This document shows positions 5,651 through 7,057 of a DNA stretch of 7,057 nt, piece by piece. The DNA lies in contig JAKALW010000024.1 of NCBI GenBank assembly GCA_021823945.1, forward strand, positions 2,653 to 9,709. Direction: 5' to 3'. The DNA comes from Microcaldota archaeon (GTDB lineage Archaea > Micrarchaeota > Micrarchaeia > Anstonellales > VGKX01). The position numbers were made by a program, and so were the translations under genes. The first letter of the stretch is position 1. The number at the start of each line of letters is the position of its first letter. The notes under the pieces were generated by a model, which did not search any database, was not told the DNA's origin, and saw nothing but the letters and a program-made list of their open reading frames with translations.

Positions 5651-6994
5651 TTATATGCCCGTCTGAAAGGGGGTTTCGCGCCAACCGGAGCGCGGGTTTG
5701 CGCCATTGTTCGCGGTATCCCCTGGAACTCCCGCATCCAATTCAGTCTTATGGGCAACATAATCGGTTTGGAGGGTTCTTCCAAGGAAACATAGCATGTC
5801 ATAAAGCGCCTTGGCATTCGCGGGATTTTGCGCATTTTGCCTCCCGAGCGCCTTTGCCTCGAAGAAATAGGATGCCCTGAAATAAACCGGCAACGGGTTT
5901 TCGCCGGACGCTTCCCAGTCGAATCCAGGCGCAATTTTCCTGCATGTTTCAAGCACGCGGTCTGGAGGGAAATCGTCCGGGAATTCCATTATTATCTCGC
6001 CTTGCTTGCCCTCAAGCGAGGTAGGCGAATAGAAAGCCGGCACGCCCGAATATGAATCCGGCTTTTGCAATATGGCATGGAATGAAAACGGGTTGAGGGT
6101 TTTGATGAACGCCGCACCCGCCTTTTCATATCCTATCTGGTTCAGGGATTTTTCCGAAAGGCCCCGCGCCTCGCCTACAAGCTCGCTTGGGCAGTTCTCC
6201 TCAAGCGTGGCTCTCACGAATTCAAAGAAATTGTAATTTATGGCTTTCCAGAATGGCAGGTGCAGCAACGCCTTTCTTGCGATAGAATGCCTTGTCAGGG
6301 CGTCCTTTTCGTGCCTGAGCGACTTGACATTCTCCATTGTGTCGAAAAATTTCACTGTCATCGCCCTTATGTCGCCTGAATTGTAAAGGTCGTCAAGGTA
6401 CAATTTGTAGTTTTTTATCTTAAGGTCAAGATAATCGCCCAGCCCTTCAAACTGGGTTTTTGCGCCAATGCCAATCCCGTCATTTTCCGCCTTCTTGTCG
6501 AATTCGGATTTATGGTAGTCTGTCACGCAGCTTACGGATTTCGCAATTCCGCCGCCTAATCTGGACTCGATTTCAGCCATCGAGCACAGGCCATCTTCCA
6601 CGCTGTCGTGGAAAAGCGCGATAATCACTGTATCCGCGTCCGCGCCAGCATACGCGCAGTCGAGGGCAATTTTATACGGGTGCATTACGCTTTTCGTGCC
6701 GTCCCGCCTTTTCGAGTCACCGTATGCCTTTTCAAGGTATACGAACGCCTCCCCAACCTTCCTCGCGTCGCCTCCGAATCCGTTAGAATTGAGCTTCCGT
6801 ATTATGTTGCCCTTTATCGTCATGCGATTCGAGAATTCGGCCTGCATGAGGAGCTTGATGTATGTGAACCCCCGCTCCTCTGTGAATTGCTTAAGGGCTT
6901 TTTGGAACTGGTCCGTCATGTCGCCGAATACATTCTTGCCCTGCTTGCGCTTGCCCGGATCGCCTTTGCCGCCAATAATGGGCTCGTTTTGCAT
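5651..6994 (-). CDS. HD-domain hydrolase, RSH/MESH1 (p)ppGpp-hydrolase type
   Basis: This is a metal-dependent HD phosphohydrolase with the motif set of RelA/SpoT hydrolase domains. In the longest frame (from 7006, 451 residues) these are Arg100/Arg101 and His109 in KRRDGTKSVMHPYKIA, His133-Asp134 and Glu137-Asp138 in ALFHDSVEDG, and Asp222 and Asn226 in FFDTMENVKSL. Residues 1-90 form an unrecognised, partly basic N-terminal region. Residues from about 260 on form a C-terminal region I cannot assign; no RelA/SpoT synthetase, TGS or ACT motif was found. The last 25 or so residues look disordered. The family removes the 3' pyrophosphate of (p)ppGpp, and animal MESH1 also dephosphorylates NADPH. 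The start at 6994 (447 residues) is preferred because GAGG lies six bases upstream; ATGs at 7006 and 7000 lack this. It precedes pncB by 36 nt in the same direction. Fold call is firm; substrate is inferred. Confidence 0.85.
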   Translation of the reverse strand: MQNEPIIGGKGDPGKRKQGKNVFGDMTDQFQKALKQFTEERGFTYIKLLMQAEFSNRMTIKGNIIRKLNSNGFGGDARKVGEAFVYLEKAYGDSKRRDGTKSVMHPYKIALDCAYAGADADTVIIALFHDSVEDGLCSMAEIESRLGGGIAKSVSCVTDYHKSEFDKKAENDGIGIGAKTQFEGLGDYLDLKIKNYKLYLDDLYNSGDIRAMTVKFFDTMENVKSLRHEKDALTRHSIARKALLHLPFWKAINYNFFEFVRATLEENCPSELVGEARGLSEKSLNQIGYEKAGAAFIKTLNPFSFHAILQKPDSYSGVPAFYSPTSLEGKQGEIIMEFPDDFPPDRVLETCRKIAPGFDWEASGENPLPVYFRASYFFEAKALGRQNAQNPANAKALYDMLCFLGRTLQTDYVAHKTELDAGVPGDTANNGANPRSGWRETPFQTGI

Positions 6995-7006
6995 TGCCAT
7001 CCTCAT

Positions 7007-7057
7007 CTGTGTTTTATTTTGTCAAAACAAGTATTTTGTAGCTTGGAAGTTAATAAA
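7007..7057 (-). promoter_or_regulatory. AT-rich upstream region of the HD-domain gene, probable promoter
   Basis: The 51 bases upstream are strongly AT-rich compared with the genes. AAAATACTT (about 7037-7029, minus strand) is about the right distance to start transcription near 7009, giving a short leader. Half-sites TTTTG (7017-7021), CAAAA (7023-7027) and TTTTG (7034-7038) form overlapping inverted repeats, but simple AT-rich composition may explain them. The window ends before the next gene. Confidence 0.35.

Noticed and set aside
5651..6220. A (p)ppGpp synthetase domain in the C-terminal half of the HD protein
   Set aside because: None of the conserved synthetase residues or the typical YxSxH-like stretches could be found; the region is left unassigned.
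1..7057. CRISPR arrays, tRNA or rRNA genes, insertion sequences
   Set aside because: No regularly spaced repeats, cloverleaf-like segments, conserved rRNA stretches, transposase motifs or terminal repeats were seen in this densely coding window.

Overview
The window looks archaeal, although no rRNA or other clear phylogenetic marker is present. The evidence is a JAMM/MPN metalloprotease of archaeal type, Shine-Dalgarno boxes reading GGTGAT or GTTGAT 3-5 nt before several start codons (complementary to the archaeal 16S 3' end), and AT-rich TATA-like elements upstream of genes. GC content appears slightly above 50% by eye. The small proteins and tight packing would fit a DPANN-type or other uncultivated lineage, but that placement is a guess.

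All eight genes are on the minus strand, so transcription runs from right to left. From right to left they are: an HD-domain protein with the complete residue set of (p)ppGpp hydrolases (RSH/MESH1 type) but no visible synthetase (6994-5651); nicotinate phosphoribosyltransferase (5614-4274); an unrecognised small protein (about 4251-3853); a PrxQ/Bcp peroxiredoxin (3793-3296); an M17 leucyl aminopeptidase (3215-1704); two tandem AhpC/Prx1-type 2-Cys peroxiredoxins (1596-1072 and 1036-464); and a JAMM/MPN metalloprotease (from 467) that runs off the left edge. No stretch over 300 bases lacks a gene. I saw no tRNA, rRNA, CRISPR array, insertion sequence or attachment site.

Two themes emerge. The left half combines peroxide detoxification (three peroxiredoxins) with protein or peptide turnover (M17 aminopeptidase and JAMM protease), which would suit an oxidative-damage response. 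The right half places an NAD-salvage enzyme next to a MESH1-like hydrolase. Because animal MESH1 also acts on NADPH, NAD(P)H homeostasis is a reasonable shared hypothesis.

Two promoter-region palindromes stand out. One lies upstream of the tandem AhpC genes, between a TATA-like box and the likely transcription start. The other has perfect 8-bp arms immediately before the nicotinate phosphoribosyltransferase gene, and its downstream arm contains the putative ribosome-binding site. Functional statements rest on motifs read by eye; no database search was run.
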